Assembly (NCBI RefSeq): GCF_004134775.1
Contig: NZ_SDOZ01000002.1
Span: 592,004 to 656,003, forward strand
Source of the DNA: Candidatus Borkfalkia ceftriaxoniphila
GTDB lineage: Bacteria; Bacillota; Clostridia; Christensenellales; Borkfalkiaceae
DNA length: 64,000 bases
Direction: 5' to 3'
A program made the position numbers and the translations under genes. Below the pieces are notes generated by a model, which saw only the letters and a list, made by a program, of their open reading frames with translations, made no database searches and was not told the origin of the DNA. Positions within the stretch are counted from its first letter, which is position 1. Each line of letters opens with the position of its first letter. This document shows, piece by piece, positions 54,202 to 62,712 of the stretch.

Positions 54202-54230
54202 ATTATAAAGGGCATATAGTGATTAATCAA
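54202..54230 (-). promoter_or_regulatory. Promoter of glycan locus 2 operon
   Basis: Minus-strand TTGATT (54230-54225), 17-bp spacer, TATAAT (54207-54202). TGATTAATCA at 54220-54229 is a perfect 10-bp palindrome over the -35, a possible activator contact. A TTGACA farther upstream (minus strand) has no good -10. Confidence 0.72.
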
Positions 54231-54332
54231 TACAATATATTTTGTCAAAAATACACTTTTTTTACTTTTATCCAAATAATCACGATAATTTCGCATTTTT
54301 ATTTTAAATTTTTTTCTCTACGATGTTTTTTA

Positions 54333-54361
54333 TTTACGAAAGCAAAAAAATATAGTATACT
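54333..54361 (+). promoter_or_regulatory. Promoter of AraC gene, 6 nt from ATG
   Basis: TTTACG (54333-54338), 17-bp spacer and TATACT (54356-54361), then GTCTCC and ATG. Normal start-site spacing puts +1 at the start codon. Confidence 0.65.
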
Positions 54362-54367
54362 GTCTCC

Positions 54368-55249
54368 ATGAAAAAAGACAAACCTTTCATGAAAAATAAT
54401 GTATTTTTTGCGTATATCAGTCACCCTGTAGAATTCAGTATATTTCCCTTCATTTTGGGCTACGAACGTTGTTCACAAAATAAGGACAGCATCGGTCCGC
54501 AAAAAAAGCCCTGTCATTTACTGCATTTTATAATCCGAGGCAGCGGCTACCTCTCTTTGGGAGGAATTGATTATACCATTCGAAACAATCAACTGTTTTA
54601 TATCCCGCCCGAATGCACGGCGATCTATCGCCCCGATAAGAGTGATCCTTGGGAATATATGTGGATCGAGTTTAATGGTTATAATTGCAAATATTTCTGT
54701 GACAAGGCGCATCTTTCGGAACAATCGCCCATCTACACGCCATTGCATCCCGAAAAATTCTACGAATTGTTTTCAGAATTATTGAAACAAAATATGGCTG
54801 GCTCGCCACAAAGCAACTCCCCGCGCAGCATAGCGGCTCTTTTAAATCTGTTTGCCCTTTTGTGTGAAGACAGTAGCGGCGGACCACCCGAGGATATCTC
54901 CCCCGAACAAGCAAAGCTGCAGCCGGTGCTTGACTTCATTCACGCCAATTTCTGCACGCCAGACATTTCGTTGCGCGCTATCTCCGAGCAGATGTTTTTC
55001 AACGAATCCTATTTGTGTCGTATTTTCAAGCAGTCAGTCGGTATTTCCCCGCAAAAATATATCATCAATCTGCGCATGCAAAAGGCACGGGAAATGTTAA
55101 TGCATTCCACATTCAGTATTTCTAATATTTCCCTATCGGTCGGATATAAAAGCCCCTATTATTTCTCGCAAGAATTTAAGCGTATGTTCAATTTAACTCC
55201 TTCGCAATACAGACGAAATTCCTACCGAAACGCAGACTATACACAATAA
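54368..55249 (+). CDS. AraC-family regulator of glycan locus 2
   Basis: This 293-residue regulator has an N-terminal cupin-like sugar-binding half (IRGSGYLSLGGIDYTIRNNQ) and a C-terminal double helix-turn-helix: SLRAISEQMFFNESYLCRIFK and FSISNISLSVGYKSPYYFSQEFKR split by a linker. It is transcribed divergently from the permease operon, the usual layout for a local activator. The ATG has no Shine-Dalgarno and sits 6 nt after a -10 box, so the mRNA may be leaderless; the next in-frame ATG (54389) also lacks a ribosome site. It shares the AT-rich composition of locus 2. Confidence 0.92.
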   Translation: MKKDKPFMKNNVFFAYISHPVEFSIFPFILGYERCSQNKDSIGPQKKPCHLLHFIIRGSGYLSLGGIDYTIRNNQLFYIPPECTAIYRPDKSDPWEYMWIEFNGYNCKYFCDKAHLSEQSPIYTPLHPEKFYELFSELLKQNMAGSPQSNSPRSIAALLNLFALLCEDSSGGPPEDISPEQAKLQPVLDFIHANFCTPDISLRAISEQMFFNESYLCRIFKQSVGISPQKYIINLRMQKAREMLMHSTFSISNISLSVGYKSPYYFSQEFKRMFNLTPSQYRRNSYRNADYTQ

Positions 55250-55250
55250 A

Positions 55251-55285
55251 AAAGACAGCCCCATTTTAAGGCTGTCCTTTTTTTA
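55251..55285 (+). terminator. Terminator after AraC gene
   Basis: GACAGCC pairs with GGCTGTC (one bulge in the extended A/T part) and is followed by seven Ts. Confidence 0.8.
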
Positions 55286-55399
55286 ATTATTTATTTACTT
55301 CATCAAGGGAGCAGGCAATTCCGAAATTATTTCCCTTTATACCGAATAGACTGACACACTTTTAGGAAAAACCTATGGAAACTCCGCTTGCGCCGTTTT

Positions 55400-55939
55400 T
55401 TACTTTTCATAGACGCTGCGTTTCAAAATACCTATGTACGGCAGATTTCTGTACCGCTCGGCATAGTCGAGCCCGTAGCCGATCACGAATTCGTCCTCGA
55501 TGTCGAACCCCTTAAAATCCGCCTCGATGGGCACGACGCGGCGCGCGTACTTATCGAGCAGCGCGCAGATCTTGACAGACGCGGGCTTTCTCGAATAGAG
55601 CATGCGTTTCAGGTACGAGAGCGTGTAGCCCGAATCGATGATATCCTCGACGATGACGACGTCGCGCCCTTCGATCTTGCGGTCAAGGTCTTTGATGAGT
55701 TTGACTTCGCCCGAGGATTTGGCACCCGCGCCGTAGGAAGAGATGGCCATAAAATCCATTTCGACGGGAATGCTCATCGCGCGAAGAAGGTCCGCGTAAA
55801 ACATTACGCTGCCCTTTAAAATGGAAACCATGAGGGGGCGCTTGCCCTCATATTCCTTGTCGAGTTTTACGGCAAGTTCCTGAATGCGCTTTTTGATCTG
55901 TTCTTCCGAAATCAGAATACTGTCAACGTCGGGATGCAT
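55400..55939 (-). CDS. hpt: Hypoxanthine phosphoribosyltransferase
   Basis: This 179-residue purine salvage enzyme makes IMP/GMP from hypoxanthine/guanine and PRPP. The PRPP motif VVIVEDIIDSGYTL is complete, the flexible loop SSYG is present (AISSYGAGAKSSG), and GFDIEDEFVIGYGLDYAERYRNLP is the family's C-terminal signature. AAGGAGAAAAG precedes the ATG. It lies 12 nt after tilS, the conserved tilS-hpt order of Firmicutes. Confidence 0.96.
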   Translation of the reverse strand: MHPDVDSILISEEQIKKRIQELAVKLDKEYEGKRPLMVSILKGSVMFYADLLRAMSIPVEMDFMAISSYGAGAKSSGEVKLIKDLDRKIEGRDVVIVEDIIDSGYTLSYLKRMLYSRKPASVKICALLDKYARRVVPIEADFKGFDIEDEFVIGYGLDYAERYRNLPYIGILKRSVYEK

Positions 55940-55951
55940 GTTCTTTTCTCC

Positions 55952-57223
55952 TTATTGTAAAATGATCGTATAAATTCTGCCGCTGTCGCGGTCGATTTTG
56001 ACTTTCGCGGAGATCTCCACGCCGCAGACGGCGTACACTTCGCTCCCACGGGCGATCAGAGGAATGAAATCCCGTTCGCGCAGGGGTATTTTTTTATCGA
56101 TGAAATAATCTTTGAGTTTTTTCGTGCCGCCGCCGAACTTTTCGAAATAGTCTCCCTCCCGCCGCGCGCGCACGACGCAGCCCGCGGGAAGTTTCGCCCC
56201 GTCGAAGCGCAGACCGCCGCGCAATTCGCCGCGCACGATCGAAAGTTTTTTTCCGCCGAAGGAAAATTCGCCCGCGGCAAACGGATATTCCGCCGTTTCC
56301 TTTTCGCGGGGACGGTATACGGCGATCTTATCGTATTCGCGCGCTGCCGCGAGGGAAAACGGCAGATGCACCGCCGCCCCGTTTTTCGCGCCGCGAAGGG
56401 CGTAGATATCCTCGCAATTCTGTTGGGTATAATCTTTCTCTCCGCCAAGATAATGGAACGCCAGCACGCAGGCGCGCAAAAAGAGCGGCCGCGGCAGATC
56501 GTGCGGAAAGGTGAAAAGCCCTTCTTCCCTGCGGCAGGGACGTTCGGCGAGTTCGTATAAATATTCGTCGTCCTCGCGCGCGAGGCGGGAAAAGGAATAC
56601 ACGCGCTCACAGCAGGCGGGAAAAATTTCTTTGACAGCGGGAAGTACGTTCGCGCGTAAAAAATTGCGCGTATATCGGGTATCCGCGTTGGTCTCGTCCT
56701 CGACGAACGGGATCTCATTTTCCGCAAGGTATGCCGAAATTTCTTCCTTGCCGATACCGAGCATGGGGCGGACGATCTTCCCCTGACGCGCGGCGATGCC
56801 TCCCGCGCCTTTAAGCGCGCTGCCGCGGAACAGGTTGAAAAGCACCGTTTCCGCATTATCGTCGGCATGATGCGCCGTGCACACGAGATCGACGCCCTTT
56901 TTCAAAACTTCCGCAAAAAACGCATAGCGCAGGGCGCGGGCGCCCTCTTCCAGCCCCGTCTTGTGCTCCGCCGCGTACAGCGGGCAGTTTACGCTCTTTT
57001 CGTATAAAATTACGCGCCTCTTTTCGCAATACGCGCGGACGAACGCCGCGTCCTTTTTCGACTGCTCGCCGCGGATACCGTGTTCCAGGTGCGCGGCGCA
57101 CACGTCGACGGAATATTCCGCCGCATGGCGCAGTAAATAATCGAACAGCGCCATGCTGTCGCCCCCGCCCGAAAGGGCGACGCAAATCTTTTTGCCGCGA
57201 AAGGGTCCGAGATCGATTTTCAT
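55952..57223 (-). CDS. tilS: tRNA(Ile)-lysidine synthetase
   Basis: This 423-residue enzyme converts C34 of the AUA-reading tRNA-Ile to lysidine. The PP-loop SGGGDS is at residues 18-23, followed by AAHLEHGIRGEQSKKDAAF, VCTAHHADDNAETVLFNLFRG and the C-terminal TilS domain (KLKDYFIDKKIPLRERDFIP). I choose ATG at 57223; the in-frame start at 57262 lies upstream of the promoter's -10. There is no Shine-Dalgarno, and the -10 box ends 6 nt before the ATG, suggesting a leaderless mRNA. Confidence 0.94.
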   Translation of the reverse strand: MKIDLGPFRGKKICVALSGGGDSMALFDYLLRHAAEYSVDVCAAHLEHGIRGEQSKKDAAFVRAYCEKRRVILYEKSVNCPLYAAEHKTGLEEGARALRYAFFAEVLKKGVDLVCTAHHADDNAETVLFNLFRGSALKGAGGIAARQGKIVRPMLGIGKEEISAYLAENEIPFVEDETNADTRYTRNFLRANVLPAVKEIFPACCERVYSFSRLAREDDEYLYELAERPCRREEGLFTFPHDLPRPLFLRACVLAFHYLGGEKDYTQQNCEDIYALRGAKNGAAVHLPFSLAAAREYDKIAVYRPREKETAEYPFAAGEFSFGGKKLSIVRGELRGGLRFDGAKLPAGCVVRARREGDYFEKFGGGTKKLKDYFIDKKIPLRERDFIPLIARGSEVYAVCGVEISAKVKIDRDSGRIYTIILQ

Positions 57224-57229
57224 ACGATC

Positions 57230-57258
57230 AGTATAATATAAATCGCGGAATAAATCAA
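57230..57258 (-). promoter_or_regulatory. tilS promoter, 6 nt from ATG, partly within yjbR-like gene
   Basis: Minus-strand TTGATT (57258-57253), 17-bp spacer and TATACT (57235-57230), then GATCGT and ATG. The -35 box overlaps the last codons of the upstream gene (57255-57635). Confidence 0.7.
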
Positions 57259-57635
57259 TCAAAATCGCGGCGGCGAGCCTTGGGAAGAGTGAGTTGATAA
57301 CTCAGCGAAAGCAATTTGCAAAATTCTTCCTCGGGAAGACCGCCTTCCAGCATAAGAGAGATCCAGTGCGTCTTATTCATATGATAGCCCGCCGAAATTT
57401 CGGGATAGGTGTCCCGCAGCATGGAGGCAAGCAGCGGATCGCACTTGACGTTGAGAACGCGCGTTTCCCCTTCTCCGTCCAATTTCAGCGCGCGCCGCGG
57501 CGCGTTCAAAAGGGCGCCGAACCACTTGCCTTGCGCGCCGTGACGGAAGATCACGATGGTTTCGTCCGCAAAGGGACGGTCGCAGACCGCGCCCGCCAGA
57601 TCGCAGACCATTTGCATAATTTTCTGTTCCTGCAT
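57255..57635 (-). CDS. MmcQ/YjbR-family protein
   Basis: This 126-residue protein has the small alpha/beta CyaY-like DNA-binding fold of the YjbR/MmcQ family. FGALLNAPRRALKLDG, LNVKCDPLLASMLRDTYPEI, YHMNKTHWISLML and the C-terminal SYQLTLPK follow the family pattern closely. Its function is not established. ATG at 57635 lacks a Shine-Dalgarno and lies only 9 nt after a TATAAT, so its leader would be at most a few bases. Confidence 0.87.
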   Translation of the reverse strand: MQEQKIMQMVCDLAGAVCDRPFADETIVIFRHGAQGKWFGALLNAPRRALKLDGEGETRVLNVKCDPLLASMLRDTYPEISAGYHMNKTHWISLMLEGGLPEEEFCKLLSLSYQLTLPKARRRDFD

Positions 57636-57644
57636 AGTAATTCT

Positions 57645-57673
57645 ATTATACATTGCCGCCGCGCCGCGCGCAA
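57645..57673 (-). promoter_or_regulatory. Promoter of yjbR-like gene, 9 nt from ATG
   Basis: Minus-strand TTGCGC (57673-57668), 17-bp spacer, TATAAT (57650-57645), then 9 nt to the ATG. Confidence 0.6.
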
Positions 57674-57733
57674 TCCTTTTGCGCTACAAATTTTTGCGAA
57701 ACGTCGAAAAGAATAAACTTCGTAGTTTAACGC

Positions 57734-57762
57734 TTGCTATTTTACGGGACGTATGATAGAAT
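57734..57762 (+). promoter_or_regulatory. Promoter of membrane protein gene 57794
   Basis: TTGCTA (57734-57739), 17-bp spacer with TGA just before the -10 (extended -10), TAGAAT (57757-57762). Confidence 0.6.
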
Positions 57763-57793
57763 AAACGCATAAATTTTTCTCGGAGGTTTTATA

Positions 57794-58297
57794 GTGGGAA
57801 AGAAAAAAAGTCTGAAAACGTACATTCCCGGCGCGATCGCGTTGGTTTTGGGGATCGCGGCTTTCTGCATGATGTTTCTCGACGCGGTAAAATATTCCGC
57901 GGATGCGATCGTTACGACGGTGAGTTATAAATACTCGGGCGCGCAACTCGCGTTCGGCTATAAGGAAACGGTTTTAAACCAAGACATTACCATTCTGAGC
58001 TTTAACTTTATGGTGTTTTTAGCGTTCGTTCTTCCTTTGGCGGGCGGTATTCTGGGGCTTTTAAGCGGAAAGAGTTTCATTTTGAAGATCATCGCCACCG
58101 CCTGCTTTGTCGTCGGCGCGGTATTCCTGTTCTCGACGGCAGGTTTCGCGACCATCGGCATGAGCGACTCTCAGGCAGAAGTGGTAAAGCACGCGGACGC
58201 GGCTCTGTGCGCAGGTCCGATCGTAGGCGGAGTTATCAGTGTTCTCGGCGCCGTCGTATGCTTCTTCAAAAAGTCGATCGCCAAAATGTTTGGTTGA
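57794..58297 (+). CDS. Small four-TM membrane protein, unknown function
   Basis: This 167-residue protein starts with GTG (CGGAGG 9 nt upstream). It has four TM segments: YIPGAIALVLGIAAFCMMFL, FNFMVFLAFVLPLAGGILGL, IIATACFVVGAVFLFSTAGF and AGPIVGGVISVLGAVVCFF, with one short polar loop between TM1 and TM2. The layout is claudin-like in outline only. I recognise no family. It is monocistronic, converging on mnmA with a shared terminator. Confidence 0.78.
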   Translation: MGKKKSLKTYIPGAIALVLGIAAFCMMFLDAVKYSADAIVTTVSYKYSGAQLAFGYKETVLNQDITILSFNFMVFLAFVLPLAGGILGLLSGKSFILKIIATACFVVGAVFLFSTAGFATIGMSDSQAEVVKHADAALCAGPIVGGVISVLGAVVCFFKKSIAKMFG

Positions 58298-58319
58298 TAT
58301 AAGTTTTGTACATAAGATG

Positions 58320-58360
58320 AAAAAACGGAGCGTATCGCCTTGCGGTGCGCTCCGTTTTTT
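58320..58360. terminator. Bidirectional terminator
   Basis: A 13-bp stem (AAAAAACGGAGCG / CGCTCCGTTTTTT) encloses 15 nt with a small inner CGCC/GGTG helix. It serves the membrane gene and, on the other strand, mnmA. Confidence 0.88.
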
Positions 58361-58361
58361 A

Positions 58362-60345
<1,984 letters not shown>

Positions 60346-60351
60346 GATTCC

Positions 60352-60360
60352 ATTATATCA
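60352..60360 (-). promoter_or_regulatory. Extended -10 promoter of AraC gene, 6 nt from ATG
   Basis: Minus-strand TGATATAAT (TGn plus TATAAT; hexamer 60357-60352) is followed by GGAATC and ATG. No good -35 lies 17 bp upstream, so the TGn extension probably compensates. Confidence 0.6.
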
Positions 60361-60415
60361 TATTTTACGAAAAAATTACGGAATTTTTTGATTTTATTTT
60401 TTATTCTTTGAATAA

Positions 60416-60444
60416 TTTACATTTTTCGCGCGCAATGCTATACT
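60416..60444 (+). promoter_or_regulatory. Promoter of UroD-like gene
   Basis: TTTACA (60416-60421), 17-bp spacer, TATACT (60439-60444); GGGAGG follows before the ATG at 60475. Confidence 0.75.
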
Positions 60445-60474
60445 GTTTGCGAAAGCATCGGGAGGAAAATCATT

Positions 60475-61470
60475 ATGAAAGCAAGCGAACGGTTTTATAA
60501 TTTAATGAAGGGAAAACCCATCGACCGCCTGCCCGCGATCGAGTGGGCGCCCTGGTGGAATCTGACCGTCGACCGTTGGAGAGGCGAAGGACTGCCCGCA
60601 AGCGCGCAGTCGGTATACGACATTCAGAATTATTTCGGGCTTGACAAATGCTGCCAGACGGGATTCGGCGAGCGCTCCGCCGCAACGCCCCTTCCGCCCG
60701 TGTACGGGCACGGCATCATGAAAAACGAGGCGGATTACGAGCGCCTGCTGCCCACGCTCTACCCCGAGATCCGTCTGCCCGACGAGTACGTCGCATGGCT
60801 GAAAAAAACGCACGACGACGGCGATACGCTGCATTTCTTTACCGTGGACGGATTCTTCTGGTATCCCCGCGAAATGTTCGGCATCGAAGACCATCTGTAC
60901 AGTTTTTACGACGAGGGCGACCTCTACAAGCGTATGTGCTCCGACTATGCGGCATGGCTGAAAAAAACTTTCGAATATATCGCCGAAACGTTCCGCTTCG
61001 ACTTTATGAGTTTTGCCGAGGACATGAGTTACAACAACGGCCCGATGCTCTCCAAGGAAACGTTCGACGAGTTCCTCGCCCCCTTTTATAAGGAGGTGAT
61101 CCCCATTTTAAAGCAGATGGACGTGCCCGTTTTCATCGACAGCGACGGCGATATCACTCTGGCGGTCGACTGGTACGCAGGCGTCGGTGCGGACGGTATG
61201 TTCCCCCTCGAACGGCAGGCGGGCGTAGACGTTTCGCTCTATATCGAAAAACAGCCGCACATGGCGTTTTTGGGACATTTCGATAAAATGTGCATGAAGT
61301 TCGGCGAAGAGGCGATGAGAAAGGAATTCGAAAGGCTTCTGCCCTCCATGCAGAAAGGCAAAGTCATTCCTTCGTGCGACCACCAGACGCCGCCCGACGT
61401 CAGTCTGGAAAACTACAAAATTTACGTGCGTCTTTTGAAAGAATACACGGCGAAAGTTACGAAAAATTAA
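60475..61470 (+). CDS. Uroporphyrinogen decarboxylase-like / methyltransferase-like protein
   Basis: This 331-residue TIM-barrel protein is of the URO-D superfamily. It starts MKASERFYNLMKGKPIDRLP, a typical opening for the family, and has the barrel motifs SFAEDMSYNNGPMLS and VFIDSDGDI, ending in KVIPSCDHQTPPDVSLENY. The His-x-Cys-like C-terminal residues suggest a metal-binding MtaA/MtbA-type methyltransferase or a catabolic relative, not the haem enzyme; no haem genes are nearby. A divergent AraC regulator points to inducible use of a small substrate. Confidence 0.8.
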   Translation: MKASERFYNLMKGKPIDRLPAIEWAPWWNLTVDRWRGEGLPASAQSVYDIQNYFGLDKCCQTGFGERSAATPLPPVYGHGIMKNEADYERLLPTLYPEIRLPDEYVAWLKKTHDDGDTLHFFTVDGFFWYPREMFGIEDHLYSFYDEGDLYKRMCSDYAAWLKKTFEYIAETFRFDFMSFAEDMSYNNGPMLSKETFDEFLAPFYKEVIPILKQMDVPVFIDSDGDITLAVDWYAGVGADGMFPLERQAGVDVSLYIEKQPHMAFLGHFDKMCMKFGEEAMRKEFERLLPSMQKGKVIPSCDHQTPPDVSLENYKIYVRLLKEYTAKVTKN

Positions 61471-61507
61471 AGAAAAGCCATCGGAAGATTTCCGATGGCT
61501 TTTCTTT
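61469..61507. terminator. Bidirectional terminator
   Basis: An 18-bp perfect stem (61469-61486 with 61490-61507) around GAT contains the stops of both convergent genes. It is among the strongest hairpins in the window. Confidence 0.9.
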
Positions 61508-62078
61508 AATACTGTTTTAAGAAGACGAGCGCCGTTTCGACGCAGCCGTCCACGCCGATGACGGAACTGTCCATACAGAGGTTATGATTTTCCGCCATGC
61601 CCCATTTTTGGTCGGTGTAATACTCGTAATATTTTTTGCGCTTTTTGTCCGTCGCTTTGACGTGTTCTTCCATTTTCTCGGGGGAAATGCCCGTATCCAT
61701 GGAAAGTTTGCGTTCGACGCGCTTTTTAAGGTCGGCGTGCACGTAAATTTTGACGCTGTCCTCGACGATGACGTCCGAGCAGCGGCCGATGATGACGCAC
61801 GGCCCTTTCGCGGCAAGTTGCTTGATGAGATTGGACTGCGCGATATAGATCTGATCGGTCATCGGCATCTGATAGTAGGAATAAAGGCTTCTCGAAAAAA
61901 TTCCAGGCGCGCTTTCCTCGTAGTGGCGCATAAATTCTTCGGAAAGATTGCTGTTTTGCGCTGCCATGGAAATCAGATCTTTATCGTAAAAGGGTAATTT
62001 CAGTTCGTGCGCGAGTTTGATGCCGAATTCGCGTCCGCCGCTGCCGAACTGTCTGCTAATCGTAATAACCTTATTCAT
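61506..62078 (-). CDS. Cytidylate-kinase-like P-loop protein
   Basis: This 190-residue protein is of the AAK/cytidylate-kinase-like family (not the true Cmk). The P-loop region is SRQFGSGGREFG at residues 7-18, followed by LPFYDKDLISMAAQNS and GPCVIIGRCSDVIVED. The C-terminal half has YYEYYTDQKWG and NLCMDSSVIGVDGC, seen in the family. GGAGGCAGATT precedes ATG 62078; the longer frame to 62099 is not needed. The family's substrate is unclear. Confidence 0.88.
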   Translation of the reverse strand: MNKVITISRQFGSGGREFGIKLAHELKLPFYDKDLISMAAQNSNLSEEFMRHYEESAPGIFSRSLYSYYQMPMTDQIYIAQSNLIKQLAAKGPCVIIGRCSDVIVEDSVKIYVHADLKKRVERKLSMDTGISPEKMEEHVKATDKKRKKYYEYYTDQKWGMAENHNLCMDSSVIGVDGCVETALVFLKQY

Positions 62079-62146
62079 AATCTGCCTCCGAAAACACATA
62101 GTATCCCGCCGGAACGAAGGGCGCGGCGGCGTGTTTACCCACTTCT

Positions 62147-62175
62147 ATTAAACACCATAAATTCCGCTTTGTCAA
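62147..62175 (-). promoter_or_regulatory. Promoter of cytidylate-kinase-like gene
   Basis: Minus-strand TTGACA (62175-62170), 17-bp spacer, TTTAAT (62152-62147), leader about 65 nt. Confidence 0.78.
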
Positions 62176-62254
62176 TAAATTTCTCAAAATTTATCTTCTT
62201 GCGCGCAACCCGTAAAAAATTTTTGAATTTTTTTGAAAATCCATGCAAAAATAA

Positions 62255-62283
62255 TTGAAATATTTTCCGATATCCATTATAAT
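62255..62283 (+). promoter_or_regulatory. tRNA-Ala promoter
   Basis: TTGAAA (62255-62260), 17-bp spacer, TATAAT (62278-62283), 17 nt before the tRNA. Confidence 0.82.
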
Positions 62284-62300
62284 ATATAGGTAATAAATAC

Positions 62301-62376
62301 GGGGATGTAGCTCACCCGGTAGAGCGATACGTTCGCAACGTATAGGTAGTCGGTTCGAGTCCGATCATCTCCACCA
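62301..62376 (+). tRNA. tRNA-Ala (anticodon CGC), CCA encoded
   Basis: The 76-nt cloverleaf folds with acceptor GGGGATG/CATCTCC containing the G3-U70 wobble that marks alanine tRNAs. The D arm is GCTC/GAGC, the anticodon stem ATACG/CGTAT with loop TTCGCAA (anticodon CGC, reading GCG), the T arm GTCGG/CCGAT with TTCGAGT, then A73 and encoded CCA. Confidence 0.95.
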
Positions 62377-62381
62377 CGTTT

Positions 62382-62426
62382 AACCTAAATTGAACATCTC
62401 AAAAAGGTGTTTGGTTTAGGTTTTTT
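62382..62426 (+). terminator. Terminator after tRNA-Ala
   Basis: AACCTAAA (62382-62389) pairs with TTTAGGTT (62415-62422), with an inner AACATC/GGTGTT helix, followed by TTTT. It ends the tRNA transcript. Confidence 0.78.
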
Positions 62427-62523
62427 CTTTTGCCGCGGAAAGCCGTTTAATCGCGTTTAAGGCTCGAAATCGGCAATTTACGGCGCACAATGCTTTCGGT
62501 CGAGTAAATCTCCGTAACGGTGA

Positions 62524-62712
62524 GCGGCGGCGGTTTATGCCGCGAAAGGCTCTTGACGCGAGTCGGAGCGTGTTAGGCTGTTTCCGCCGAAGGCAAACCA
62601 AAACCCCGTACCCTGTTTGGGTGCGGGGTTGCATGGTTTCGCCCGTATTTGCCCTCAAACACGCTCCGAGAGAGGCTCGTGTCAAGAGCACCGTGGAATA
62701 AATAGCCGCCGC
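62524..62712. repeat. Long nested inverted repeat beside serine recombinase
   Basis: Three nested layers fold this 189-nt stretch: GCGGCGGC (62524-62531) with GCCGCCGC (62705-62712); a 25-bp interrupted stem (62549-62574 with 62658-62689; GCTCTTGAC/GTCAAGAGC, CGAG/CTCG, TCGGAGCGTGTT with its complement); and an inner hairpin with GGC/GCC, AAACCA/TGGTTT and CCCCGTACCC/GGGTGCGGGG. The outer arm abuts the recombinase stop. It contains no ORF I believe. It may be an element end, a terminator or a structured RNA. Confidence 0.65.

Noticed and set aside
62301..62376. tRNA-Ala as integration target of the recombinase element
   Set aside because: Serine recombinases rarely use tRNA genes, and I find no duplicated tRNA 3' end between the tRNA and the recombinase; adjacency may be chance.
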